In this document: positions 55,701-64,000 of the stretch, piece by piece
How the letters are laid out: every line of letters begins with the position of its first letter
Position numbering within the stretch: position 1 is the first letter of the stretch
Assembly (NCBI RefSeq): GCF_020520425.1
Contig: NC_079492.1
Location: 145,731,861 to 145,795,860, forward strand
Reading direction: 5' to 3'
Source: Spinacia oleracea
Lineage: Eukaryota; Streptophyta; Magnoliopsida; Caryophyllales; Amaranthaceae
DNA: 64,000 nt
Notes under the pieces: model-generated
What the model saw: the letters and a program-made list of their open reading frames with translations, nothing else
Database searches by the model: none
Told to the model about the DNA's origin: nothing
Program-made: the position numbers and the translations under genes

Positions 55701-58530
55701 TTCGCCAGGAGCCATTCGCTTTTTTGACCATCACCACGTTGGCCAGCCATTTCGGATACATGCATGGCTCAATGAATCCGGCTTCCTGCAACTTTTTCAC
55801 CTCCTCGGCGATGGCTTTGTTTTTCTCCGAGGAGTAGTTCCTATTTTTTTGCTTGACTGGCCGAGCTTCAGCGTTGACGTCCAGCTTGTGACAAATCAGC
55901 TTCGGATTTATCCCTGGCATATCTGCTGCTGACCATGCAAAGATGTCTTTATGATCCCTGAGTAATCGGATCAAATCGATTCGGAGCCCCGAGCTTAGGC
56001 CCTTGCCTATTCGGACGCTCCTGTCTGAATCCTCTTCGAGGAAGATATCCTCCATTTCTTGATCTGGTTCGGGAGATAGGGTTTCGGGGCGGGCATCAAC
56101 TTCTACGGGAGACAAGCTGCTCGTGCTTGCTCTTCTCCTTTTTGCCTCGCTTTCCTCTCCCGTAGCTCCTTTTTCTTCCTCGGGGCCGTCCCCTAGTTTG
56201 GGCTTTCGGACAGCAGTGTGGCAGGTTCTTCTCGCCACTTCTTGATCACCTCTGATTCGTTCGGCGAATCCTGCATCCGAGACGTATATCATCAGCTGGT
56301 GGTATGTGGAGGGGACTGCTTGCATCTTGTGAATCATGGTTCTCCCCATGATTACGTTGTATACGGAGTCGCAGTCCATCACCAAAAATTCGTCCCGAAG
56401 GGTTTTTGCTGCCTGGCCTTCGCCCACTGTGACTGGCAGGGTGATCTTTCCTCGAGGGATAGCTGCGGATCCGTTGAATCCGATCAGAGGATAACTGACT
56501 TTCGTCAGTGCTTCCTCTGGCTCTTCGAGGATCAGCTGCTCGAAGCAGTTTCTGAAGATGATATTGACGGCACTTCCTCCGTCGACTAACACTCGATGTA
56601 CGTTGTGGTTGTTGAGGTCCATGGAAATGACCAGAGGATCGTCATGTTTGTACTGGACTCCGAAGCAATCATCAGCAGTGAAGGTCATGTTCGGGGGGTG
56701 TGGCTGGTTGTCTCCAACCGCGCTGAAGTTGACCCGATGGGAGAGGGCTCTTAGGTGTTTCTTGCTGGCCTGGCCAGACTTCTGCCCCCCGAACACCACC
56801 AGGATGTCGTTTTTCTTATGTCCTGTTGCTTCGTAGACCCTCTTCTGGGGTTGCTCATGCTGTTTGCCACTGGCGGCCTTTTCTTTTTCCTCCCTTCGGT
56901 CTAACAAGTACTGTTTCAGGTAGCCTCGGCGAACGAGGTCCTCAATGTTGTCTTTCAGTGAGTTGCACTCTTCGGTGTGGTGACCGAAGTCATCATGGAA
57001 CTCGCACCACTTGTTCTTGTTTCTCCGAGCTGGGTTGGACTTGAGCTTCCCCGGTAGTTTCCACTTTTCATCATTTCTGTTGAGGCTAAATATCTCTTTT
57101 CGGGGCAGAGCTAGTGGAGTGTAGTTGGTGTATTTGGGTTGAAGTTCACCCCTTCTCCCGTCTTTCTTCGGGCTCATCTCTCTAGCTCCTACTTTCTCTT
57201 TCCCCTTCCTTGAGCTGCCCTCGGGCTTGCTCTGGGTATTCTTTGTGTCTCTCGGATCCGACGATCCTTTCAGTCTTGCAGCGGCCTTGTTGAACTCTTC
57301 GGTTCTGATGAACGCATCAGCCATTTGGAGCACGTCAGCTATTCTGGAGGGGTTCTTCATTGAGAGTTCGTCACGGAACTTCCCTTCCTGGAGCGCGTGC
57401 TTCAAGGCGAAGATGGCCACGTCTGGCTGCAAGTTTGGTATGTTTGTTGATTCCTTCATGAATCTGGCCATGAATTCTCTCAGACTTTCGTCTCTTTCTT
57501 GTTGGATTGAGGTCAGTTCTGCTGTGGTTCGCTCGGGGCGATTGTTGCTCACGAACTGTGTGCAGAATCTCTTTTTCAGCTTTTTCCAGCTCTTGATCGA
57601 TCCCTTCGGCAGCGATCTAAACCACTCTCCCGCCACTCCGGTTAGCGTGGTTGGGAAGTATTTACACCAACATGCTTCGGAGTAGGGACTCAAGAACATT
57701 TGCTGCTCGTAGGAGATGACATGATCCCTCGGATCTGTGATTCCGCTGTAGGTTAGGTGCGCTGGCAGTCTTACCTTCGGTATTTCTTCCATGATCAGCT
57801 CGTCCGAGAAAGGGGATGACGTAGGAGTCATGATTCTTTTCCCGAGTCTAGCCCTGATGCCTTCGTTTGCCGAGGTTCTGTGATTAGAACGTTCGGGCGT
57901 ACGATGGGGGCTAGGGGTTCGATCATGCCTCCTGTCTCTTCTTCTTTCTCGGCTACTGACCTCGGGTCGTTCGCCAGATCTGCTCGACTCACCTACCCCG
58001 AGTCTCGTATGGATCGAAGGTCTTAACCTTGAGTGGACCGAGGGCCTCAACCTGCTGAGCACCGAGCTTCGGATCCGAGTGTTACGAGTAGTTGATTCGC
58101 TTTGGAGAGCTGTTGGAGTAGGCGATGGTCTCGCAAACCAATCTGGTTGCTGTTGTGCCCTTTTTTGGGTGTCCCACGTGCTTTCCATCCACCTCGACGT
58201 CAAGTGTGTACCTGTCAAGGGAAGGAGTTCTCGTTCGGGTCTGGACACTTCCGCACTGGGTGGCTCGTTCAGCCTTCGCCTGGTCCTCCTCTCTTCTCTG
58301 CGGTCATTTGCCAGTCCTTGCTGCTTCTCATTGAAGAGGAAGTTTTGCATGATGGTCATGGCCGCAGTGAGCTCTTCCCTAGTTGGAATCGGAGGTCCTG
58401 CATTTGTGGCGGTCGTAGCTCTGCTTGGCTGTGACCTCGCCATCGATTGAGGGTGCCCCTCTTGGTCAGATTCTGAATCTGACCGCACCATCATATCGTC
58501 GTCATTGTTGTTAACAACATCATTCACCAT
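52777..58530 (-). CDS. gag-pol polyprotein of the Tat retrotransposon
   Basis: One uninterrupted frame of 1,917 aa from the first ATG after the PBS. The frame is in fact open further upstream, through the PBS into the 5' LTR (to 58707). Domains in order, with approximate residues: retrotransposon gag domain (250-415); zinc-knuckle-like CEFH...GHHTEEC (508-522); aspartic protease with DGGSA (647); reverse transcriptase with YVDD (1043) and its RNase H; a second, archaeal-type RNase H starting at FTDGSS (1342); integrase with the HHCC zinc finger (GNHIGG...CEKC, about 1567-1600) and a DDE core beginning WGLDIIG. No chromodomain follows, consistent with a non-chromovirus gypsy. No frameshift or stop was seen. 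Many relatives split gag and pol, so a single fused frame is worth noting. Confidence 0.95.
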   Translation of the reverse strand: MVNDVVNNNDDDMMVRSDSESDQEGHPQSMARSQPSRATTATNAGPPIPTREELTAAMTIMQNFLFNEKQQGLANDRREERRTRRRLNEPPSAEVSRPERELLPLTGTHLTSRWMESTWDTQKRAQQQPDWFARPSPTPTALQSESTTRNTRIRSSVLSRLRPSVHSRLRPSIHTRLGVGESSRSGERPEVSSRERRRDRRHDRTPSPHRTPERSNHRTSANEGIRARLGKRIMTPTSSPFSDELIMEEIPKVRLPAHLTYSGITDPRDHVISYEQQMFLSPYSEACWCKYFPTTLTGVAGEWFRSLPKGSIKSWKKLKKRFCTQFVSNNRPERTTAELTSIQQERDESLREFMARFMKESTNIPNLQPDVAIFALKHALQEGKFRDELSMKNPSRIADVLQMADAFIRTEEFNKAAARLKGSSDPRDTKNTQSKPEGSSRKGKEKVGAREMSPKKDGRRGELQPKYTNYTPLALPRKEIFSLNRNDEKWKLPGKLKSNPARRNKNKWCEFHDDFGHHTEECNSLKDNIEDLVRRGYLKQYLLDRREEKEKAASGKQHEQPQKRVYEATGHKKNDILVVFGGQKSGQASKKHLRALSHRVNFSAVGDNQPHPPNMTFTADDCFGVQYKHDDPLVISMDLNNHNVHRVLVDGGSAVNIIFRNCFEQLILEEPEEALTKVSYPLIGFNGSAAIPRGKITLPVTVGEGQAAKTLRDEFLVMDCDSVYNVIMGRTMIHKMQAVPSTYHQLMIYVSDAGFAERIRGDQEVARRTCHTAVRKPKLGDGPEEEKGATGEESEAKRRRASTSSLSPVEVDARPETLSPEPDQEMEDIFLEEDSDRSVRIGKGLSSGLRIDLIRLLRDHKDIFAWSAADMPGINPKLICHKLDVNAEARPVKQKNRNYSSEKNKAIAEEVKKLQEAGFIEPCMYPKWLANVVMVKKANGSWRMCVDFTDLNRACPKDCYPLPRIDQLVDSTSGHALLSFMDAFSGYHQVFMHPDDRAKTAFITSAGVFNYKMMPFGLKNAGATYQRLVDHVFADQKGRNVEVYVDDSIVKSIKEEDHVKDLAETFGNLRKYSMKLNPKKCVFGVKSGKFLGFMVSERGIDANPDKVQAALDLPEPKTKRDVQRLTGRLAALTRFISKASDKGAPFFKALKPKNLPGGEAEPVKKKGVPRKVDPELIWGQEQKEAFQQLRAHLAQLPTLARPKEGETLYLYVAVSPGTVSAVLLREEEKKQQPIYFTSRTLTGAETRYPLIEKVAYAVVVAARKLRPYFDSHQITVLTDQPLEKVLDKIERSGRLAAWAFELSEFGIKYQPRTAIKAQALADFLAECSYQEMLDDTKSTWEVFTDGSSIINGSGAGVVLIPPTGKSIEYALKFGFKATNNEAEYEAAIAGIELCLSLEAEHVCLKTDSQLVANQIRGEYEAKWPSMTAYLAKIKSLTSKLRSFEVILIPRGQNTQADALSKLASSTLIDLNRSVHVEVHQERSIDLLPTTVCSLRTEPSWMDAVVAYKERGELPEDKLQARKLKRFNKWFIISAEGELMRKSFSAPLLKCVGPTDADYILREIHLGICGNHIGGRTLAHKALRAGYWWPTMVSEAKQMARKCEKCQKFAPAIHQPAQTLQSTLYPLPFAQWGLDIIGPFPSATNQKKWLIVGVDYFSKWIEAEAVSSITEPQVRKFIWQNIITRFGIPRLMVFDHGKQFDNTPLQKWCKQFGIHLAYSAVCHPQSNGQAEAANKLILNALKKRVEDDKNKWLEELPGTLWSLRTTEKEATGQTPFHLVYGSEAVIPVEIGTESLRIQAYNRYDGLQGESNNQLLSEALDLLDEAQNDARTLNAAYLQRVNKHYNRRVNARPLKVGDLVLRNAVSVQKGRIHGKLSATWEGPYIIHSEKRPGTYMLKQLDGTILKNHWNTDVLKKYFV

Positions 58531-58580
58531 TTTCGCGGAAAGAGGTGATTGATGTCTTTCAAAGGCTTTGAAGTGTTCTT

Positions 58581-58597
58581 CCCCACAGACGGCGCCA
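58581..58597 (-). promoter_or_regulatory. Primer binding site
   Basis: Three bases inside the 5' LTR (minus strand) is TGGCGCCGTCTGTGGGG. This form is typical of Tat/Ogre-type elements and is usually matched to a tRNA 3' end (tRNA-Arg in the literature I recall). It starts with TGG, complementary to the CCA tail. Confidence 0.85.
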
Positions 58598-58600
58598 AAT

Positions 58601-59025
58601 TGTTCCGGTGTTGTAAAGATGGAAACAATGGGCTTCGAATGAAGGCCCTTTTGTATGTGTTGAAGATCTTGCTTGTTTGAATGAGTAGAGTCCGAATTCA
58701 CCTGCACAAGAGCAAAGTCACTAGCCTCGGGGGTGTTTCCGAGGAAAGCCCCTCCGATGCCTAAGTAAGAACGATGCTCGGATTCTAGAGAGAAGTTCTC
58801 TAGAAGAGTAGTCTTAAGGCGATAAATTGGACGTACCTTGAGGTGTGAGCCTTGGCGGCCTATTTATAGTGTTTGCATAATAAATGCCCATAGGTCATTT
58901 ATTGCTATTGGGCCTTGGGCCTTAATGGAGGGCTGAATAGCCATTGGTAGGTTTGATGCTGTTGTTTAGAACCATTGGGCTTTGGACTTAGTGGCCCAAT
59001 TGAGAGTCAATTGGGAGCCCAAACA
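58601..59025 (-). repeat. 5' LTR of the Tat retrotransposon
   Basis: 425 bp, apparently identical to the LTR at 47403-47827. On the minus strand, ctataaatag near 58860-58869 is the probable TATA box for the genomic transcript. Confidence 0.97.
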
Positions 59026-59030
59026 GATAT

Positions 59031-59654
59031 CAACACAAGTTGTCAATTTGTTAGCGTTCTAAAATAGACGCTCTCTGTTCTTAATTTAGCCAACCTCATA
59101 ATATTGAAAACTCTCTTTACAACGAGATAATTACTTTTATCCCAAAATTATTTAATTTTCCTCAATTTTGTTGGGAGAGGATTTCCTTCAACTTTATTTG
59201 CAACTATTTCCCTCAATATTAATTTAAAAGAGAATAAGTTCCTTCTTTGTATTGTTTGAAAACTAATACTCAATTCCCTACATACTTCAATGGTGGGAGA
59301 GAACTCAGATAATACAAAGAAGAAAACGTAACTTTAATACGGAGTACTTTATTAAAAAAAATTGTAATTACCTTTATAATAAAAATAAATAAAATCTCAA
59401 TATGAGATAACAAATTGTAAAATTACAATTCTTTAACGAATTAATGGTTAAATTAAACCTAAATAAAAATAAAGAACGGATCTATCGAAGTAGTAAAAAT
59501 ACACTCGATATTTGGACCATATACCAACAAAGAATTAGCATATAAACAAAAACTAATCTAGGGCAATAATATGCAAAAATTACATATTAGTGGATTAGAA
59601 AATTAATTAAATTAGATTTGACATATGCAACTTATGTTGGACTAAACAACATCA
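59031..59654. other. AT-rich flank downstream of the bHLH gene
   Basis: No gene found. The part nearest 59654 should include the 3' UTR of the minus-strand bHLH gene. A 'taatacggagtactttatt' scrap at 59336-59354 resembles a MITE remnant. Confidence 0.45.
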
Positions 59655-61662
59655 TTAGTGGATTAGAAGATCCTTGATTTGCTTTGAAATTGATGGATCT
59701 GCCTCTGAATCACAATGTTCTTCTAGCATTGGGAGAAATTCCAATGGAACTAAGCATTTCTCCTTTGAATAGAGCTTTTCTTGGACTAATTGTGATGATA
59801 AAATTGGAAGGTTGGTTAATTTGGCATCGTTGTCATTTTCCTGCAAAATTAGACAATTCCAAACACATTTTCAAGTTAGATTAGCAATTTGTAGCACATC
59901 CCACATGCTTGCCCCTTATCACAATATCATGTTTCATGCAGTGCTAACTGCTAAGGCTATGATGACATCACGACTACGGAGACCTGTGTAATTTTTCAAA
60001 ATCAAAATCCCAGGGTATTACACAACAACGTTTTAATCATTGCTCAAATTTTGGTTTTGTTTATACTTGGGAAACTAATTATATTATACGAAGTATTTGA
60101 AATTTATGGCCCTGGTTTAATTTCATGTATCGTCACATCAACTCATATTAAGAGTCGTGTTTTAATTGTAAGTTTCTCTTCGTGTACATAATATGGTCAA
60201 AGTTTTTACTTAGCGGCATATAAACAGAGAACTTGGGTTCAATGGTGCAAGTTAGGATTCAAAACTGTTTCCCTATTATTTTGCCTAGAAAGTTGGTTAT
60301 CATTTTGACGCTTGACTATAGTTTAATAACATTTTCTTAATTAGGTCACAAGTTTGACCATTAACTGCCAAGCAGTCAAACACCCGAGACAACTAAAAAC
60401 TACAGCTTCATATAAATTTTTACCAAGATTAATAAAGAAAAATGGATGACTTGTAAAATTAGTTTAATAATTATCCAATAATCCTCTTAAAAACACAGAC
60501 AACCAATTAAATAAGATAAAAATTGGTTGCAAAATCAACTACCAAATTGGTAATATTCCAAATGAAATTATCTGGTTAGTACATAAGTTGTTTCATTAAT
60601 TACAAGAGAACAACCTTTAAAAGAAAAAAAAAACAGGGGTGTATAAGAAATGTTATTATAAGTAAATTTCAATACGAGTAGCGTGACAATGTTAGAGCTA
60701 AATGAACTCGATTTGACCTGACCTGAAATTAGCTTGTACGACTTAAATTGTGTTTTCCGACTCTAATCGAATTGATCTGATTTATATTCCGATTCGAAAG
60801 ACCTAATTGTCTAATCTAAGAATAGGTTTAGACAATAATGCAACCTTAACTAAGACTATAACAACAAAAAATCAGCTAAAAACAGAAGAAAAAAGAGGTG
60901 AAATAACAAGATCAAATGAGTAAGAATAAAGTAAATTACCTCTTTCAAAGTTTTAATAGATTGAAGAATCTCCAATTGAGCTTGCATAAACTTAACATAC
61001 TTAGAAGCAGCTTGAAACATTTCAGCAGTATTCATCTTATGACCACCTGGAATCAGCTTCCCTAACTCTTGTGTTTTCTCTGTAATCTTCCTTCTTCTTT
61101 CTCTAGCTGCCCTGCTTTGCGCCGATACAGTCTTAACTTTCCGACCATTATTATCCCCATAACTCTGATCAAAATTAGCACAAAATTCATCACCATTATT
61201 ATAATAGTTATAACAATTGGGATGATTATTGTTATCATTCAAATAATCCACATTGAAACAGGGGACCCCGAAAAAATCAGGAACAAAGGTGGAGTCATTG
61301 AAACAGGGTGAGAGTTTCTGCTTCTTGGGAAAAGGGAGGAATTGTGACGAGAAATCGTCGTCGAACGAGAGAATCTCCTCGGGAGGCGGGAAATCGACAT
61401 AGGAGAAAGGAGAGTAGCTGCCATTGTTGTTGTTAAAAGTGAATAAATCATTGTTGTCGAAATCGAGTTGTTGTAGAGGAAGAGGATCGAACAGGGAATC
61501 ATCGAAGTCGAAAAGTGTTGGTGGGAGAGGATCAAAACAGAGGAGGTCTGTTTGGTCATCTTCAAAAGGTAAAAGGATGTGATTTGGGTCATGGAATTGG
61601 AATTGTTCAAAAGGGTAATTCTGGTTGAGGAAGCAGTTGGGATTTTGCCAATCTAACGCCAT
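59655..61662 (-). CDS. Atypical bHLH transcription factor (bHLH52/53-like)
   Basis: Two exons, 61662-60940 and 59840-59655, joined in phase over a 1.1-kb intron; 909 nt, 302 aa. The first 170 residues are acidic and rich in Asp, Asn, Phe and Pro, a likely activation region. The bHLH spans about 180-235: basic part QSRAARERRRKI, then loop KLIPGGHKMNTAEM and second helix AASKYVKFMQAQLEILQ. In the usual H-E-R E-box code, His is replaced by Gln182 and Glu by Ala186, so canonical E-box binding is doubtful. Arabidopsis bHLH52 and bHLH53 are similar. Exon 2 (ILSSQLVQEKLYSKEKCLVP) matches the C-terminal style of those proteins, supporting the junction. The gene is likely nuclear and regulatory; targets are unknown. 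The retrotransposon inserted about 630 bp beyond its stop codon. Confidence 0.88.
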
Positions 61663-62175
61663 TTTTGTTTGTTTGTTTTTCTGGTTAGGTTATGTTGGAT
61701 TGTGTAAGCTGAGCAAGAAAACAGGGGAATGTGAGAGAGAAAGAGGAGGAGTAGACTGAAGGAAGACTAGATGAGTAGAGAAAAGTGTCAGGAAAGATAA
61801 CTGTTTTTAAACTGCTAGAGAGAGAATGAGAGAAGAGAGGAGAGAGAAAGAAGTGGGAGAATAACTGTCACTAGAAAGTTTTGGAGGATCCGATGTTTGA
61901 GCAGTTAGGGTTTTCAGGGGGTATCAGACTATCAGACATTTCATTGGCGCCTTTTTTTTTTTTTTGTAGTATTTTTTATTATTATTATTTGAGAAATTAT
62001 TTTTAGGTTGGGTTGTATGAAAATTCCAATTTGTGTAATTATTATTATTTTTGGAAAGATAAAAGCATTTTATTAAATAAACTCAATTTCTGTCAAAGTA
62101 TTGAGACTTTAGAGAAAGATATCAGTTTTTCTGCTTTTCAATACAAATATGCACATTGTTACAAACCCGTCTAAG
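61663..62175. other. 5' leader and promoter side of the bHLH gene
   Basis: Minus-strand leader is CT-rich (plus strand gagagagaaagagg-type runs at about 61730-61860), common in plant leaders. A T-run lies at 61951-61966. No further gene. Confidence 0.45.
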
Positions 62176-62450
62176 GCTGCGTTCTTTTCACCTGATTTTC
62201 ACTTATTTTTCCTGAACTTATCTTATCTGAACTTATCTGAACTTAACTGAACTTATCTGAACTTATCTGAACTTATTAGAACTTATCAAAACTTATTTTA
62301 GTTATAAATTGTACTTGGTCAACCCTTATTTTTCCTGAACTGAACTTATCTGAACTTATCTGAACTTAACTGAACTTATCTGAACTTATCTGAACTTATT
62401 TTTCCTGAAATAAGTGGAAATAAGGTGAACAGAACAGGGCTTAACATGAA
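62176..62450. mobile_element. Tourist-like element with TGAACTTATC decamer arrays
   Basis: Outer ends 'ggctgcgttcttttcacctg' and 'aaggtgaacagaacagggc' are inverted relatives. Inside are two arrays of the decamer tgaacttatc (about 62217-62290 and 62334-62400), repeated in nearly the same order, separated by 'agttataaattgtacttggtcaaccc'. Possible TAA/TTA flanks suggest PIF/Harbinger, but the duplication is not exact. Related decayed copies lie at 23690 and 33483. Confidence 0.6.
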
Positions 62451-62679
62451 AAATCAAAATAATCAAACCATAAGCTATTTTCCTATGAAATTTTAGATAT
62501 CACCGACCATCTAAACTTTAAATATTTCTATATATTCAGTATGTTATCATGTTATCGTTACTTCTATTAAAAAGTAAGTAAAATCAACTCAACTTAAACG
62601 TGGATAGTTATAAAAGGCTGAATCACGACCCAATATACACAATAATTTTACTTTAGTAATGGGCCTCATAAGTCATAAC

Positions 62680-62682
<3 letters not shown>

Positions 62683-62765
<83 letters not shown>
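62683..62765. repeat. (AT)n microsatellite, about 40 units
   Basis: Uninterrupted alternating A and T over about 83 bp. Likely length-polymorphic. Confidence 0.98.
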
Positions 62766-62772
<7 letters not shown>

Positions 62773-62900
62773 AATTCCTCTTCTATTATTTTGGGTTGGG
62801 TTCTTTGCAAATTCCTATATGTGTAATTGTAGTTATGGATTGAAATCTACCCCAACCAGATTTTGCAAGATTTTATATTTGAGTACTAGTAGTATTATGG

Positions 62901-63464
62901 GTAAGACTTAGACCTGTCAAACGGGTCGGTCGGGTCGGGTTGTAAAAATTTACTTTCGGGTTCGGGTTGAATCGGGTCGGTCACTTTCGGGTTCGGGTTT
63001 ACAAATGCTTGTTCAAGACCCAGAACTTTCGGGTTCGGGTCGACCCAACGGGTTGAGAGATTTTAAAACGCGCATTATATTTTCATTAATTTAGGTGAAA
63101 AATATACAAAATATTGGCACAAGTTAACAAATTTTCCTACGAAAGTTTATATTTTGTCAAATTCAATCATAAAATGTCGTATAATTCAAATTAAAATCAT
63201 ATTACACAGAACAATAGTAAAAACAACGTGTCTTTTATGCTTAAATTTTCTCATAATCTCATTTATTACTATAAATACAATGATTTTCAATCGGTCGGGT
63301 CTAAAACGGGTTCGGTCGGGTTTTGACCCATTCCTTTTCGGGTTGTTCGGGTTCGGATAAAATCGGGTTACGAGTCACAAAATCTTGTTCAGGACCCAGT
63401 ATTTTCAGGTCGGGTTCGGGTCGGTTTTCGGGTCGGGTCGATTTTTGACAGCTCTAGTAAGACT
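62901..63464. mobile_element. hAT-type nonautonomous element with CGGGT-rich arms
   Basis: Element 62909-63456 (548 bp) is flanked by gtaagact at 62901-62908 and 63457-63464. Termini read tagacctgtcaaac and the inverse 'ttttgacagctcta'. Both arms are dense in 'ttcgggttcgggt' and 'gggtcgggtc', with the phrase 'cttgttcaagacccag' / 'cttgttcaggacccag' repeated. No coding sequence. An 8-bp duplication supports hAT. Confidence 0.87.
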
Positions 63465-64000
63465 GTATGGATACACTTCTAGAGTACTTGATACTTGTTA
63501 CTCCAATACTTATTGGGTTTTAGTTGTTGGATGATTAAAATTAACATACATTTTATTCAAATAATACTATTATTAAAATTTTAAAAGGGCTTGGCTCATA
63601 ATACTTTAACTTTTCAAAGTAATTAAAAAGTAATGTCAAAACCCAATAATTAAAATACTAACTAGCTATCAATTTTTACGTAGTAAATAAATGGGCCACA
63701 GAACCAATAACAGTTAGCCTTTACTTATTTTGATATAATGATCTTGACATTAACATATTGGTCTTCAATTTGCACATTATTATGTTAGTCCTTTGTGGTT
63801 TTAGCCCATTTTACATTCTTCTACACCAAACACAAAATTACTCCTTGCAATATTTTCATTAATATTTAATTTTCTTTATAGGTTTTGCTTAACTTATTTA
63901 GAAACATGGACTCATCGACATAACTCTAAAAAGTTGAACCTCAGGGCCACGGATAATGAAAATAATAAAGTTTTAATGGTGTCAAGTGAGGTGTTATTTT
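63465..64000. other. AT-rich intergenic DNA, nothing identified
   Basis: No coding frame, RNA gene or element end seen up to the window edge. Confidence 0.5.

Larger units (their letters stand above)
47398..59030 (-). mobile_element. Complete Ty3/gypsy retrotransposon, Tat lineage (Retand-like)
   Basis: The 11,623-bp element 47403-59025 is flanked by gatat at 47398-47402 and 59026-59030. In transcription order (minus strand) it contains: 5' LTR (59025-58601), PBS (58597-58581), one gag-pol frame (58530-52777), a 3' region with 46-bp tandem repeats (about 52400-51970), an antisense accessory gene (48269-51677, plus strand), a polypurine tract and the 3' LTR (47827-47403). A second RNase H between the RT-RNase H and the integrase, plus an antisense gene before the 3' LTR, are hallmarks of the Tat lineage. 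LTRs that look identical and intact frames point to a very recent insertion. Confidence 0.96.

Noticed and set aside
53040..58450. Plus-strand open frames of 60-152 aa opposite gag-pol
   Set aside because: They mirror conserved gag-pol codons and have no family features of their own.
62909..63456. Interstitial telomere-like repeat
   Set aside because: The words are cgggt/ttcgggt and irregular, not the plant TTTAGGG repeat. They are the arms of a hAT element.

Overview
The window is plant nuclear DNA. It has AT-rich intergenic sequence, GT-AG introns of 0.1 to 3 kb, short exons and many small transposons. The 'tactccgta' scraps, the tandem TGAACTTATC decamers and a Tat-lineage retrotransposon with an antisense gene suggest a eudicot, probably Caryophyllales (spinach, beet or goosefoot relatives). 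That placement is inference from sequence style only. All homology statements come from memory of the families, not from searches.

Four host genes could be rebuilt exon by exon, each with compatible splice phases. (1) 5239-12471 (+): nine-exon O-fucosyltransferase-family glycosyltransferase, 571 aa. (2) 15089-15982 (-): intronless HAD phosphatase of the YqeG/PGPP1 type, 297 aa, predicted plastid phosphatidylglycerophosphate phosphatase. (3) 22907-37206 (-): fourteen coding exons of a 2,209-aa Agenet-domain protein like Arabidopsis G2484-1, with a probable untranslated first exon near 39954-40080. (4) 59655-61662 (-): two-exon atypical bHLH transcription factor of the bHLH52/53 type, 302 aa. 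There is also a broken F-box gene (about 19232-21680) and a decayed partial copy of gene 1 (16001-16870) that starts 18 bp upstream of the PGPP1 start codon.

Mobile DNA dominates the rest. The largest piece is an apparently complete 11.6-kb Ty3/gypsy Tat-lineage retrotransposon at 47403-59025. It has two 425-bp LTRs that look identical, a gatat target duplication, PBS, PPT and an uninterrupted gag-pol reading frame on the minus strand. Its 3' region holds 46-bp tandem repeats. An intact six-exon antisense gene (997 aa) there has its own TATA box and runs on the opposite strand to gag-pol.

Smaller elements with readable ends are: a tRNA-derived SINE with a 15-bp duplication (3213-3400); four Mutator-type elements with long terminal inverted repeats and 9-bp duplications, three of them perfect (13266-14358, 18162-18690, 19374-21055, 45342-46166); two hAT-type elements with 8-bp duplications (37337-37781, 62909-63456); several Stowaway MITEs; Tourist-like decamer-repeat elements; and a CACTA-like region with a solo-LTR-like GC-rich block (41924-45088).

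The genes do not form a pathway together. The main story is how transposons have remodelled this region: one breaks the F-box gene, several sit in introns and flanks of the Agenet gene, and glycosyltransferase-derived DNA now forms the PGPP1 upstream region.
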